Positions 35,328-44,874 of a DNA stretch of 64,000 nt are shown here, piece by piece. The DNA comes from Halomarinibacterium sedimenti (lineage in GTDB: Bacteria; Bacteroidota; Bacteroidia; Flavobacteriales; Flavobacteriaceae). Every line of letters starts with the position of its first letter. Positions within the stretch are counted from its first letter, which is position 1. The stretch lies in NCBI RefSeq assembly GCF_019312585.1, contig NZ_JAHWDP010000003.1, positions 496,001 through 560,000 of the forward strand, written 5' to 3'. The notes under the pieces were generated by a model that did not search any database, was not told the origin of the DNA, and saw nothing but the letters and a program-made list of their open reading frames with translations. The position numbers and the translations under genes are program-made.

Positions 35328-38300
35328 TTACTTTTTAATAACCTTGTAAGTACCTGTTTGACCATTAGAAGAAACCTTCAAAATGTAAGTACCAACAGAT
35401 AGTCTTGATACATCTACTTGAGTAGTAGTAGCGTTAACATTTAAGTCAATTACCTTTTGACCTAAAATGTTATATAAAGCTACACTATCAATATTGTCAA
35501 TAGATGTTAGATTTAATCTATCATTTGCAGGGTTTGGATAGAATGCAAATCCTTCGATTTCATTACTATCAACACTTAACTGACAGTTATCAAAGATGAT
35601 ATCAGTTACAGCTCCAGTGTTCACTACAAAACAGTAATACGCTTGACCAGCAACTACTGGAATAGTAGCAGTAACGCTAGGCAAACATTGGTTTTGCCAC
35701 CAGTCTACCAATACTAATTCGTCTTCGGTAGAAGTCTCATCAGGAGCGGTATAGAAGGTAACTGAACTAACATCAGCAAATACTGACCACAAGCTCATAT
35801 TAACTGTATTCGCTGCTAATAGTTCTGTAATAATTGGCTCACCTTCAACATCAGAAATCATAACTACAGGTATTGTAACCTGATCTCCAACTGCTCCACC
35901 TCCCATAACGATAGGGTCGCCAGGTTGGTTGTTTACCACAACCACTGCAACTGCTCCAGCATTCTGAGCGGCTAAGGCTTTAACACCAAATTCACAAGAA
36001 CCACGTCTTAAAACAGCAATCTTGCCGTTTAAATCAACACCATTGAGAACAGGGTCACAAGCATCGTTAGGATCACCTGTTGTATCATCATCAATAACAA
36101 CAGCTGCATCTTCTGTTAACGGATCTAATGGTATAGCTCCACCAAAACTAGCTGCAACAGGATTATAATCACCTGCTAAAGGACCATTATTAACAGTTAA
36201 GTTAGTCGATCCTACTCCTGGTCCAGGAGTTGCGATTGTTCCAGTTATAAATCCATCACCTTCTGGAGTAAATTTATACCATACACCGGCAGCACCAGTA
36301 ATATCACAGTCAGTTGGAGTACCATTTTCAGTAGTGGCTGCTGGCATAACAACATCCTCATCAGTAAATGGACATCCTACCTCATCAAGATCAATAGCAT
36401 TAACTATCATATCGTTGTCTGGTGGAATAAGGGTACAAGACATGCTTAATTCGAATGTACCTGTATCACCTCCAAATCCATGAATCATGAAATAGTAAGT
36501 TGAACTACCATCGCTCTCAAATTCTACTTCAGACTGGAAGTCTGTACAATTTGGTGAATCATCATTAGCCGCAAGGCAAACTAAGCCACCTGTACAGTCA
36601 CCTGTGAAAACAGCAATTTGAGTATCGTAATCAGTATTAGGGCTACAAGTAGAAAGAAGTACATTAGCTGGAAGTCCAGAAGTATCAGTCCACTTATACC
36701 ATACACCAGGAGCATCAGGAGTTCCTGGGTCACAATCATCTACAGCATCAACAGTAGCTGAAAGAGTATCGCCAATAACAGTGTCACCACAGCTAATTTC
36801 TAATGCTCCTTCACAATCGTCATATGTAACACCTCCACCACCAATAGGGGTACAAGTTCCACTCCAAATGTAAACACCATCTAATGCTGGGTCAAATATT
36901 GCCCATCCACCATCGAATAGTGCAGTACCATTTCCTACAGAAGTAGAAGAAGTAACTACCCAGAATACTGAACCAGTTGCACCACCATCAGTAACAGATA
37001 ATTCTACCCAATACGTAGTTGGAACACCTGCTTGACCAGCAAAGGTAAATGGTGTAACGTCTAATACGATTTCGTTTACATCGAAACCAAAGTTAGATCC
37101 AATTACCGCTTGAGTAGTTGGAACGATTCCCGCTTGAGAACCTATAACAGCACCTGGTAATCCACCTGCATCATCATAATAGATAACATCTACTGAAGCA
37201 ATTCCACCATTGGCGAAAATACTAGCAGTTATTTGATCCAATTCAAAATCCTCATCTGCACCAACAGTTACGTCATTTGCAGTCTGGAAAGCTGAAGCAG
37301 AAGAACAGTTAAGACCGTTTTCGAAGGTGAAATCATTTGGATTCTCCTCATCACAAGGACCTCCACCTCCACCACCAAGTGGAATACAAGTTCCATCCCA
37401 GATGTAAACACCATCTAGTGCAGGGTCAAATATTGCCCATCCACCATCGAATAGTGCAGTACCATTTCCTACAGAAGAAGATGAAGTAACTACCCAGAAT
37501 ACTGAACCAGTTGCACCACCATCAGTAACAGATAATTCTACCCAATACGTAGTTGGAACACCTGCTTGACCAGCAAAGGTAAATGGTGTAACGTCTAATA
37601 CGATTTCGTTTACATCGAAACCAAAGTTAGATCCAATTACCGCTTGACTAGATGGAACTAGACCTGCTTCAGAACCTATAACAGCTCCAGGTAATCCACC
37701 TGCATCATCATAATAGATAACATCTACTAAAGCAATTCCACCATTGGCGAAAATACTAGCAGTTATTTGACTTAATTCAAAATCTTCATCTGCACCAACA
37801 GTTACATCATTTGCAGTCTGGAAAGCTGAAGCAGAAGAACAGTTAAGACCGTTTTCGAAGGTGAAATCATTTGGATTCTCCTCATCACAAGGACCTCCAC
37901 CTCCACCACCAAGTGGAATACAAGTTCCATCCCAGATGTAAACACCATCTAATGCAGGGTCAAATATTGCCCATCCACCGTCGAATAGTGCAGTACTATT
38001 TCCTACAGAAGAAGATGAAGTAACTACCCAGAATACGGAGCCAGTTGCACCACCATCAGTAACAGATAATTCTACCCAATACGTAGTTGGAACACCTGCT
38101 TGACCAGCAAAGGTAAATGGTGTTACGTCTAATACGATTTCGTTTACATCGAAACCAAAGTTAGATCCAATTACCGCTTGACTAGATGGAACTAAACCTA
38201 ATTCAGAACCTATAACAGTTCCAGGTAATCCACCTGCATTGTCATAATATATAACATCTACTAAAGAAATTCCACCATTGGCGAAAATACTAGCAGTTAT

Positions 38301-39647
38301 TTGACTTAATTCAAAATCTTCGTCTGCGCCAACAGTTAAGTCGTTTGCAGTTTGGAAAGCAGATGCAGAAGAACAGTTAAGACCGTTTTCGAAGGTGAAA
38401 TCGTTAGGATTCTCTTCGGAACAAGGGCCTCCACCTCCACCACAACTAGTACAATCACCATAAACATCAATAGGCACTCCTTGAGCATCTATATCCACTA
38501 AAGGAGTCCAAACTCCAGCATTAGATTGCATTGCATTACCAGTAGCAGATTGTCCAAGAATATTTACTGGTGGTTGCCAAGGACCTGAAAAACCAGCATC
38601 TCCTACATAGCTAAAATCTACCCAATAAGTACCAGCTGCAAGAGATAGGCCAGTAACATCAACTGTAATTTCTTGGATTGCTCTATTGGTAGCTCCAGGA
38701 GCACTTTCTAATTGTCTGTAGGCATTACTCCATACTTTGTTAGATAAAACATTAGTCACATTATCACCCCATATTACAGAACTTCCACCTAATGAAGGAT
38801 CTCCGTCCCAAATTTGAACGTTAATTTCTTGAATGGAAGCAGGAGAAGTTGGTGCTCCTGTTTGATATGCATAAAATACCAATGAAGTAATATCGTAATC
38901 ATCGGCTAAAATAATATCATCAGCTATTCTGAAGTTAGCTCCAGTATTGGCATTAGAACCATAAGTTCCCATACCTAATGTAGCATCTTGTAACATACTA
39001 ACATCTGGAGGACCAGCTATACCAAAGTAAGGACCACTAGAGTAAGCCAATACAGGTGCTTGTCTCTCACCACCTAGATTGTGATAGGAAATTCCATTAT
39101 AGTTTGAAGTCCTATAGGTAGTACCTACAATTCCTCTAGATGGATTTGAATACTCTGCTGCATTAGGAGCTTGCTGAGGTAATGGCAAAACTTGCTCTAG
39201 GCTTGTTCTCTGAAAAACAACAGGATTGTTTGAACCTAAAGTTGATACATTAAGGTCCGCGGCATTTGTGTTTCTCTTAGGAAGCTTAATGTCTTGAAAT
39301 CTTTGAAGAACAATAGGATTATTATTCCCTAAAGAATTCACATTTTGTTCAGCTGGAACCGCATTTATAGTTTGGTTTGAAGCTGAACGATTCTGAAGTT
39401 TACCTAGTTGTTTGTTAGAAGCGGTAACTTTTTTTGCCTTGGCAGTAGCTGCTCTAACTTTAAATTCAGGTAAAAGGTTTTCAGGATAATCAACAAGACT
39501 AGCATACGAGTCCTGATTAGAAACTTGTTTTTTTTCTGCTTTTTGAGTCGCTTTCGTTGGAGATTCCAATGTTGGCGTACTCGTACCTTTCTGACCAAAA
39601 GCCACAAAGCATAAAAGCATTGCAATTAATAAAGTAAATTTTTTCAT
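35328..39647 (-). CDS. Large secreted protein with three near-identical repeats, PA domain and T9SS type A sorting domain
   Basis: 1439 aa. Signal peptide about 1-18 (MLLCFVAFGQ). Residues 60-165 carry a degenerate double motif (LGNNNPIVLQRF / LGSNNPVVFQRT). Three 178-aa modules lie at about 406-940, joined by Gly-rich linkers (GGGGGG). A CARDB/DUF-like segment with SCGDTV...GVWYKW, twice, is at about 945-1160, and a protease-associated (PA) domain at about 1170-1300 (LNGKIAVLRRGSCEFGVKAL). The end is FYPNPANDRLNL...YNILGQKV...GTYILKV, the type A sorting signal. No peptidase catalytic motif is seen. Likely a surface-exposed adhesin-like or binding protein. Confidence 0.85.
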   Translation of the reverse strand: MKKFTLLIAMLLCFVAFGQKGTSTPTLESPTKATQKAEKKQVSNQDSYASLVDYPENLLPEFKVRAATAKAKKVTASNKQLGKLQNRSASNQTINAVPAEQNVNSLGNNNPIVLQRFQDIKLPKRNTNAADLNVSTLGSNNPVVFQRTSLEQVLPLPQQAPNAAEYSNPSRGIVGTTYRTSNYNGISYHNLGGERQAPVLAYSSGPYFGIAGPPDVSMLQDATLGMGTYGSNANTGANFRIADDIILADDYDITSLVFYAYQTGAPTSPASIQEINVQIWDGDPSLGGSSVIWGDNVTNVLSNKVWSNAYRQLESAPGATNRAIQEITVDVTGLSLAAGTYWVDFSYVGDAGFSGPWQPPVNILGQSATGNAMQSNAGVWTPLVDIDAQGVPIDVYGDCTSCGGGGGPCSEENPNDFTFENGLNCSSASAFQTANDLTVGADEDFELSQITASIFANGGISLVDVIYYDNAGGLPGTVIGSELGLVPSSQAVIGSNFGFDVNEIVLDVTPFTFAGQAGVPTTYWVELSVTDGGATGSVFWVVTSSSSVGNSTALFDGGWAIFDPALDGVYIWDGTCIPLGGGGGGPCDEENPNDFTFENGLNCSSASAFQTANDVTVGADEDFELSQITASIFANGGIALVDVIYYDDAGGLPGAVIGSEAGLVPSSQAVIGSNFGFDVNEIVLDVTPFTFAGQAGVPTTYWVELSVTDGGATGSVFWVVTSSSSVGNGTALFDGGWAIFDPALDGVYIWDGTCIPLGGGGGGPCDEENPNDFTFENGLNCSSASAFQTANDVTVGADEDFELDQITASIFANGGIASVDVIYYDDAGGLPGAVIGSQAGIVPTTQAVIGSNFGFDVNEIVLDVTPFTFAGQAGVPTTYWVELSVTDGGATGSVFWVVTSSTSVGNGTALFDGGWAIFDPALDGVYIWSGTCTPIGGGGVTYDDCEGALEISCGDTVIGDTLSATVDAVDDCDPGTPDAPGVWYKWTDTSGLPANVLLSTCSPNTDYDTQIAVFTGDCTGGLVCLAANDDSPNCTDFQSEVEFESDGSSTYYFMIHGFGGDTGTFELSMSCTLIPPDNDMIVNAIDLDEVGCPFTDEDVVMPAATTENGTPTDCDITGAAGVWYKFTPEGDGFITGTIATPGPGVGSTNLTVNNGPLAGDYNPVAASFGGAIPLDPLTEDAAVVIDDDTTGDPNDACDPVLNGVDLNGKIAVLRRGSCEFGVKALAAQNAGAVAVVVVNNQPGDPIVMGGGAVGDQVTIPVVMISDVEGEPIITELLAANTVNMSLWSVFADVSSVTFYTAPDETSTEDELVLVDWWQNQCLPSVTATIPVVAGQAYYCFVVNTGAVTDIIFDNCQLSVDSNEIEGFAFYPNPANDRLNLTSIDNIDSVALYNILGQKVIDLNVNATTTQVDVSRLSVGTYILKVSSNGQTGTYKVIKK
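36830..38431. repeat. Three tandem 534-bp repeats inside the T9SS gene
   Basis: Three in-frame units of 534 bp (178 codons); the anchor 'aatcatttgg' or its variant recurs at 37331, 37865 and 38399, exactly 534 bp apart. Long blocks, for example about 140 bp around 'cgtctaatacgatttcg', are identical or almost so in all three, synonymous positions included. Unit boundaries are arbitrary; similarity begins near the Gly-rich linker. Confidence 0.92.
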
Positions 39648-39769
39648 AATTTATATTAATAGATTAGTTAATAAGAGTTAAAAATATTCAAAAAAAAGGG
39701 AACTTCAAAAGATTTTTCAAACAAGATTTTTTTTTATTTTGAAATGCTTACTTTTTTTCGATAAAAAAC

Positions 39770-39797
39770 AAAAAAAACCAGCTATACCGCTGGTTTT
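39770..39797 (-). terminator. Terminator of fabI
   Basis: AAAACCAGC (39774-39782), loop TATACC, GCTGGTTTT (39789-39797). On the minus strand a run of T follows (A-run 39770-39777 on plus). It lies 25 nt after the fabI stop. Confidence 0.85.
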
Positions 39798-39821
39798 CTA
39801 TTTTTTGTTTTTTTTAAATTT

Positions 39822-40634
39822 TTACTTTATAAAGCCTTCCATTACTTCATTACTTACTCCCATATTCGAAAATCCACCATCATTATATAGGTTTTGAAGG
39901 GTAACTCGCTTAGTTAAATCGCTAAAAAGAGAAATGGTATAGTTCGCACAATCCATGGCAGTAGCATTTCCCAAAGGAGACATTTTTTCAGCATACGCTA
40001 TAAAACCATCAAATCCTTTTACACCTTGACCCGCTGTGGTTGGTGTTGGAGATTGTGAAATTGTATTCACCCTTACCTTCTTATCCTTACCAAAGAAATA
40101 CCCAAAACTTCTCGCAATAGATTCTAAATAAGCCTTATTATCTGCCATATCGTTATAGTCTGGAAATACTCTTTGTGCAGCCATGTAAGTTAAAGCTACA
40201 ATACTTCCCCACTCATTCATAGCATCCTTTTTATACAATACTTGCATGGTTTTATGAAAAGAAAGTGCAGAAACATCCCATCCTTTATGCGTCCAATCGT
40301 AATTTTGATCTGTATAGTGTTTTCCCTTTCTAACATTTACAGACATCCCAATAGAATGAAGCACAAAATCCAATTTCCCACCTAGAATCTCCATGGCCTT
40401 TTCAACAAGGTTTTCAAGGTCTTCTATACTAGTAGCATCTGCTGGAATTATTTGCGAACCTGTTTTTTTCGCCAATTCATTAATTTGACCCATACGCATG
40501 GCTATGGGCGCATTGGTTAACACAATTGCACCTCCTTCTTCATGAACTCTCTCGGCCGTTTTCCAAGCAATTGAATTCTCGTCCAAGGCACCAAATATAA
40601 TTCCTCTTTTCCCTTTTAATAAGTTATAAGCCAT
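39822..40634 (-). CDS. fabI: Enoyl-[acyl-carrier-protein] reductase
   Basis: 270 aa. Last reductive step of each fatty-acid elongation cycle, using NAD(P)H. N-terminal GKRGIIFGALDENSIAWKTA with the displaced glycine motif typical of FabI, HSIGMS near residue 93, and the catalytic pair Tyr160-x6-Lys167 (DYNDMADNK) with Tyr150 upstream, then TISQSPTPTTAGQGV. Gene follows recN on the same strand (33 nt) and ends in its own terminator. Confidence 0.95.
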   Translation of the reverse strand: MAYNLLKGKRGIIFGALDENSIAWKTAERVHEEGGAIVLTNAPIAMRMGQINELAKKTGSQIIPADATSIEDLENLVEKAMEILGGKLDFVLHSIGMSVNVRKGKHYTDQNYDWTHKGWDVSALSFHKTMQVLYKKDAMNEWGSIVALTYMAAQRVFPDYNDMADNKAYLESIARSFGYFFGKDKKVRVNTISQSPTPTTAGQGVKGFDGFIAYAEKMSPLGNATAMDCANYTISLFSDLTKRVTLQNLYNDGGFSNMGVSNEVMEGFIK

Positions 40635-40667
40635 AGTAAAGTTGTTTAGTTATTTTGTAAATATACA

Positions 40668-42320
40668 TTAATTCAATAATTGTTTTGCATGTGCAATTGC
40701 CGATTCACTCACAGAACTTCCGCCAATCATTTGTGCAATTTCAACAATACGTTCTTCCAATGTTAATTCTGTGATTTGCGTAATTGTGCTTTCTTTACCC
40801 ACTACTTTAAATACCTTTTTATGATAATCACCTTTGGCCGCAATTTGTGGTAAATGTGTGATACTAATGAGTTGCCCCTTTTTACTCATCTGAGACAAAA
40901 TTAAAGCCATTTTATGAGCAATTTCCCCCGATACACCCGTATCAATTTCATCAAAAATAATGGTAGGAAGATTCTTAAAGCTAGCCGTTACCGCTTTTAA
41001 AGAAAGCATTACCCTGCTTAATTCTCCGCCAGATGCAATTTTTTGAATAGGCCCTGGCACAACCCCTTTATTTGCCGAAAAAAGCAATGCCAATTCATCA
41101 GTTCCATTTTTCCTAAATTGATTAGTTGGTTTCAACTCAAACAGAAATTGTGCGTTTGGCAATCCCAAATCTTTTAAATAGAACTCTAACTTTTCTTTTA
41201 ATTTGGGAAAGACCTTTTTACGCTCTTCATGTATCGATTCTCCGAATTTCTTTAGAGACACCTCAAGGTCTTTTTTCTTTTGTTTTGCCTCTGAAATTTT
41301 ATCGTCAATTGTTTCAAAATCTGACACTTTTAATGCTAGTTCCTTTTCTATATGCAGAAGTTCTTCAATAGTAGAAACCTGGTGTTTTTGTTGTAGTCTA
41401 TATAGATTCTGAAGGGTGTTGTTAACTTGTTCCAATAATTCAGGATCTGCCTCCAAACTTTCAGCAGAATCTTGCAATTCCTCGGCAAGATCTTCTAATT
41501 CAATGTGAAGTGAATTGATACGATTCCATAAATCTTCATAGGATTGACTATAAGCCTTTATCTTGGAAAGTTGGAGCCTTATTTCAGTTACCGTAACTAA
41601 GGAACCTATATTTTCTTCAAAAATAAGTTGAGAGGCTTTTGATAGCACTTCTTGAATTTCTTCGGCATTATTAAGCTTTTCAAAAGTTTCTTCTAATGTT
41701 ATTTGATCTATTTTGGAAAGCTCTACACTTTTTAATTCTTCAAATAAAAATTGGTTGTAATCCCATTCCTTTGCCGCACTCTCCTTAGCTTCAATTAGTT
41801 TATCGAGTCGTTCCGCTACTTCATAAAACTCTCTTAATGCAATAGTATACTCACTAAGTCTATTTTCATTGCCTGCAAGTGTATCAATTATTTCTAATTG
41901 GTATTTTTCAGAAAAAAGGCTTTGTGTATCAAATTGACTGTGGATATCAATTAAATATTCTCCTAAAGTCTGTACTTGCTGCAATGAAGCGGGTGTGTCA
42001 TTTACAAAAGCTCTGGATTTACCACTGGGAAGAATCTCTCTCCTTAAAAAAGTATGGTCTTCATAATCCAAATCTAACCTTGAAAAAACATCCTTTAGAT
42101 TATAATGCCCAATATGAAATTCTGCTTCCACGATACATTTCTCTAATGGATTTCTCACCACTTTTATATCTGCTCTTTTCCCTAAAACCAAAGACAAAGC
42201 ATCTAGTAATATGGATTTTCCAGCACCCGTTTCACCAGTAACAATAGTTAGACCCGAGTTAAAATCTACTCGTATATCTTTAATTAAGGCATAATTTTTT
42301 ATTGAAAGACTGGCTACCAA
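40668..42320 (-). CDS. recN: DNA repair protein RecN
   Basis: 550 aa SMC-like ATPase acting in double-strand break repair. Walker A GETGAGKS (29-36), Q-loop region DIHSQFDTQSLF, a long coiled-coil middle (about 155-365), ABC signature KIASGGELSRVMLSLK, Walker B LPTIIFDEIDTGVSGE and the switch SITHLPQIAA. The start is TTG (VASLSIKNYALI aligns with the family N-terminus); a TACTTTTG box (42356-42349) lies 28 nt upstream, which supports it. Confidence 0.95.
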   Translation of the reverse strand: MVASLSIKNYALIKDIRVDFNSGLTIVTGETGAGKSILLDALSLVLGKRADIKVVRNPLEKCIVEAEFHIGHYNLKDVFSRLDLDYEDHTFLRREILPSGKSRAFVNDTPASLQQVQTLGEYLIDIHSQFDTQSLFSEKYQLEIIDTLAGNENRLSEYTIALREFYEVAERLDKLIEAKESAAKEWDYNQFLFEELKSVELSKIDQITLEETFEKLNNAEEIQEVLSKASQLIFEENIGSLVTVTEIRLQLSKIKAYSQSYEDLWNRINSLHIELEDLAEELQDSAESLEADPELLEQVNNTLQNLYRLQQKHQVSTIEELLHIEKELALKVSDFETIDDKISEAKQKKKDLEVSLKKFGESIHEERKKVFPKLKEKLEFYLKDLGLPNAQFLFELKPTNQFRKNGTDELALLFSANKGVVPGPIQKIASGGELSRVMLSLKAVTASFKNLPTIIFDEIDTGVSGEIAHKMALILSQMSKKGQLISITHLPQIAAKGDYHKKVFKVVGKESTITQITELTLEERIVEIAQMIGGSSVSESAIAHAKQLLN

Positions 42321-42348
42321 GGGTCTATTGTTTTGGCTTTATTAGATA

Positions 42349-42356
42349 CAAAAGTA
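42349..42356 (-). promoter_or_regulatory. -7 element for recN
   Basis: TACTTTTG on the minus strand, 28 nt before the TTG start of recN. It separates recN from the upstream coaBC-DUF4835 unit; no clear -33. Confidence 0.5.
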
Positions 42357-42401
42357 CACCCCTAAAGTAAGGGAGATTTATATTTTTAACAAGAAAAGAA
42401 A

Positions 42402-43292
42402 TTATAATCTTATGTTGCTCCAATTACTACGACGAGTAGGTGCAATTCTGTTTAAATTTGTCACCAAAGTATTGATGTCGACTTGAGGGCCTCCAGAAAA
42501 AATGCTAGTTATTTCATCAGATTTAGCATCAAAGAATGTTCGTAAAAGATAAGAATTGGGTCTACGATCATTAACACTTTTAAGTTGAGCAATGGCGTCG
42601 ATAATTTTAAGCTTGCCTTCTCGTGTATTACTCTCCATTTTATCGAGTCCAAGCCTATGATAAGTATATAATGCATCTCTATATTCTTGGTAAACATTGG
42701 AAACAATAGCATCATTATATCTGTATCGAGACTGGCTACCATCGGTAGCTTTCCAACCACTAAAATTACTAGATGCAGCGTTATTTACAATTTGTTTTGC
42801 AATAACAAAAAATTCATCTCCACCATTTGGAGCAAAAGAATCTGCGTCAAGGCCTATAAGGGTATACACGTGATATGCCAATACAGAAACTAAATTAGAA
42901 TCAAATGTATTTATATTAAACACTAGGGGTTGAAACTCTGAATATTCAAAATTGAATTGCCTATCGTTGTAATTATACATAGGCGAGTCGTAAGTAGAGT
43001 TAAAAACCGTTCTAGAAGATTGAACTTGCAAAGATCCTGAGAAACTTGTCGATTCGAAACTGGAAATAATCAAAGTAAAGTTACAATCGATTCGCTCTTG
43101 ATTTTTAAACTCTCTATTTGTCCAAGTTGTATTATTTAAAAACTCTGTAAGCTGATCTTCTAGTGTTCTAAACACTTGATAATTAGGTTGTCCTGTTTGC
43201 TCTGCATCTATGGTAACAGTAGCGTTAAGCTCTTGGGCCTGAATAGCCACTGCACATAATCCACAAAAAAATAAAGTAATAATGTTACGCAT
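42402..43292 (-). CDS. DUF4835 family secreted protein (PorD-type)
   Basis: 296 aa. Signal peptide about 1-19 (CGLCAVAIQAQ), then a Bacteroidota-specific domain: NATVTIDAEQTGQPNYQVF, FKNQERIDCNF, NYNDRQFNF, and a helical C-terminal half ending RRSNWSNIRL. This family sits next to coaBC and recN in many flavobacteria, and I recall it being annotated as the T9SS protein PorD; I cannot confirm that from sequence. Its start overlaps the 3' end of coaBC by 8 nt. Confidence 0.8.
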   Translation of the reverse strand: MRNIITLFFCGLCAVAIQAQELNATVTIDAEQTGQPNYQVFRTLEDQLTEFLNNTTWTNREFKNQERIDCNFTLIISSFESTSFSGSLQVQSSRTVFNSTYDSPMYNYNDRQFNFEYSEFQPLVFNINTFDSNLVSVLAYHVYTLIGLDADSFAPNGGDEFFVIAKQIVNNAASSNFSGWKATDGSQSRYRYNDAIVSNVYQEYRDALYTYHRLGLDKMESNTREGKLKIIDAIAQLKSVNDRRPNSYLLRTFFDAKSDEITSIFSGGPQVDINTLVTNLNRIAPTRRSNWSNIRL

Positions 43293-44496
43293 CTATGTTA
43301 TCTAAAATGTATTGTAAAATATCTCTTGCTACTTCTTCTTTTTCTTTAACTGAAAAAGGGGTCACTTTATTGTTTGGCGCTAAGAGCGTCACTTTGTTGG
43401 TGTCTGCACCAAATCCAACTCCTTTATCGTTAAGCGAATTTAATACAATTAAATCTAAATTCTTTTTCTGAAGCTTAGTTTTTCCATTATCAAGTTCGTT
43501 TTCAGTCTCCAGAGCGAACCCTACCAAAAACTGATGTTTCTTTATTCTTCCTAAAGAAGCTAAAATATCTTCTGTTTTTTCTAAGTGCAAATTGAAGGCA
43601 TCTTCCTTCTTTTTAATCTTTTGCTTAGCAACAGTTTTGGGACGGTAGTCTGCCACGGCTGCACTTAAAATTGCGATATCTGCTTTTGGGAAAGTTTTAT
43701 GAGCAGCATCGTACATTTCCTTGGCAGAGGTCACTTTGACGAGGGATATTGTGTCAAACCTAACTGTTTGGTGACTTGGGCCAGATATGAGTGTAACTTC
43801 AGCTCCCATAGAAGCCGCTATATTTGCCAAAGCATAGCCCATTTTTCCACTGGAATGATTTCCAATAAATCGAACAGGATCCAAAGCCTCATACGTTGGT
43901 CCCGCTGTAATCATTATTTTTTTTCCGCGTAAGGGTAGATTTTTTACAATATCGTTTTCAATAAAAGAAACAATATCCTCAGGCTCTGCCATACGTCCTT
44001 GCCCAATTAATCCACTAGCCAATTCCCCATGTGTCGCAGGAATGATAATATTACCAAAGCTTTTTAGTTTATCGAATGTTTTTTCTGTTGACGGATGTTG
44101 ATACATATCTAAGTCCATCGCAGGCGCAAAATAGACCGGGCATTTTGCCGAAAGATAGGTCGCAACCAATAAGTTATCACTATTACCCGTAGCCATTTTA
44201 GAAAGTGTATTGGCTGTAGCAGGAGCTATTATAAATAAATCTGCCCAAAGGCCTAACTCGACATGGTTATTCCATTGGGCATTTTCATTTTCTTCGTCTG
44301 TAAAAGACGATAAAACTTCATTTTTAGAAAGGGTAGAAAGTGTTAAGGGTGTAACAAATTCTTTTGCCGAAGGCGTCAAAATAACTTTTACTTCAGCTCC
44401 TTTTTTTACTAATAAACGAACTAGAATTGCACTTTTATAAGCAGCGATACCGGCAGTAACACCAAGTAATATTTTTTTACCGCTTAAAATAGACAT
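43285..44496 (-). CDS. coaBC: Bifunctional phosphopantothenoylcysteine decarboxylase / phosphopantothenate-cysteine ligase
   Basis: 403 aa. The N-terminal CoaC flavoprotein (1-180; GVTAGIAAYKSA, WNNHVELG with the catalytic His, PAMDLDMYQHP) makes 4'-phosphopantetheine. The C-terminal CoaB (190-403; ITAGPTYEALDPVRFIGN, SSGKMGYALA, ILSAAVADYRP, KKKEDAFNLHLEKTEDIL) makes the Cys adduct. It lies 4 nt after rpoZ and overlaps the DUF4835 gene. Confidence 0.96.
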   Translation of the reverse strand: MSILSGKKILLGVTAGIAAYKSAILVRLLVKKGAEVKVILTPSAKEFVTPLTLSTLSKNEVLSSFTDEENENAQWNNHVELGLWADLFIIAPATANTLSKMATGNSDNLLVATYLSAKCPVYFAPAMDLDMYQHPSTEKTFDKLKSFGNIIIPATHGELASGLIGQGRMAEPEDIVSFIENDIVKNLPLRGKKIMITAGPTYEALDPVRFIGNHSSGKMGYALANIAASMGAEVTLISGPSHQTVRFDTISLVKVTSAKEMYDAAHKTFPKADIAILSAAVADYRPKTVAKQKIKKKEDAFNLHLEKTEDILASLGRIKKHQFLVGFALETENELDNGKTKLQKKNLDLIVLNSLNDKGVGFGADTNKVTLLAPNNKVTPFSVKEKEEVARDILQYILDNIDA

Positions 44497-44500
44497 TTTG

Positions 44501-44836
44501 CTATTCTTCTATTGCTTCGTCTGCCGTATTACGGTAGTAAATTTTATCTTCCAACCATTCTTGAACGGCAAGCGCATGTGGCTTAGGAAGTCTTTCGTAA
44601 AACTTAGACACTTCTATTTGCTCTTTGTTTTCAAAGATTTCCTCAAGGCTATCGTTGTACGTAGCAAACTCATCTAATTTTTCTAAAAGCTCTTTTTTAA
44701 TGTCTCCGTTAATCTGGCCAGCTCTTTTTGAAATAATAGAAATAGCTTCGTAGATATTTCCTGTCTTTGCATCAAGCAAGTTTTTATCAATAGTTGTAGT
44801 ATTGATAGGCGCGTCAGAATTTTTTATATCGTTCAT
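44501..44836 (-). CDS. rpoZ: DNA-directed RNA polymerase omega subunit (Bacteroidota form)
   Basis: 111 aa. Weakly conserved in the phylum; IDKNLLDAKTGNIYEAISIISKRAGQIN matches the helix that clamps the beta' subunit (residues 17-44), and its position between bamD and coaBC is the usual one in flavobacteria. The C-terminal extension (KPHALAVQEWLEDKIYYRN) is typical of the Bacteroidota form. Role is RNA polymerase assembly. Confidence 0.8.
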   Translation of the reverse strand: MNDIKNSDAPINTTTIDKNLLDAKTGNIYEAISIISKRAGQINGDIKKELLEKLDEFATYNDSLEEIFENKEQIEVSKFYERLPKPHALAVQEWLEDKIYYRNTADEAIEE

Positions 44837-44874
44837 AATTGTAAAATATTTGCTTCTATTAAGGATATTCCTTT

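Noticed and set aside
36830-38431. Possible CRISPR or satellite array
   Set aside because: The units are 534 bp, in frame and coding, with no spacers; they are protein modules.
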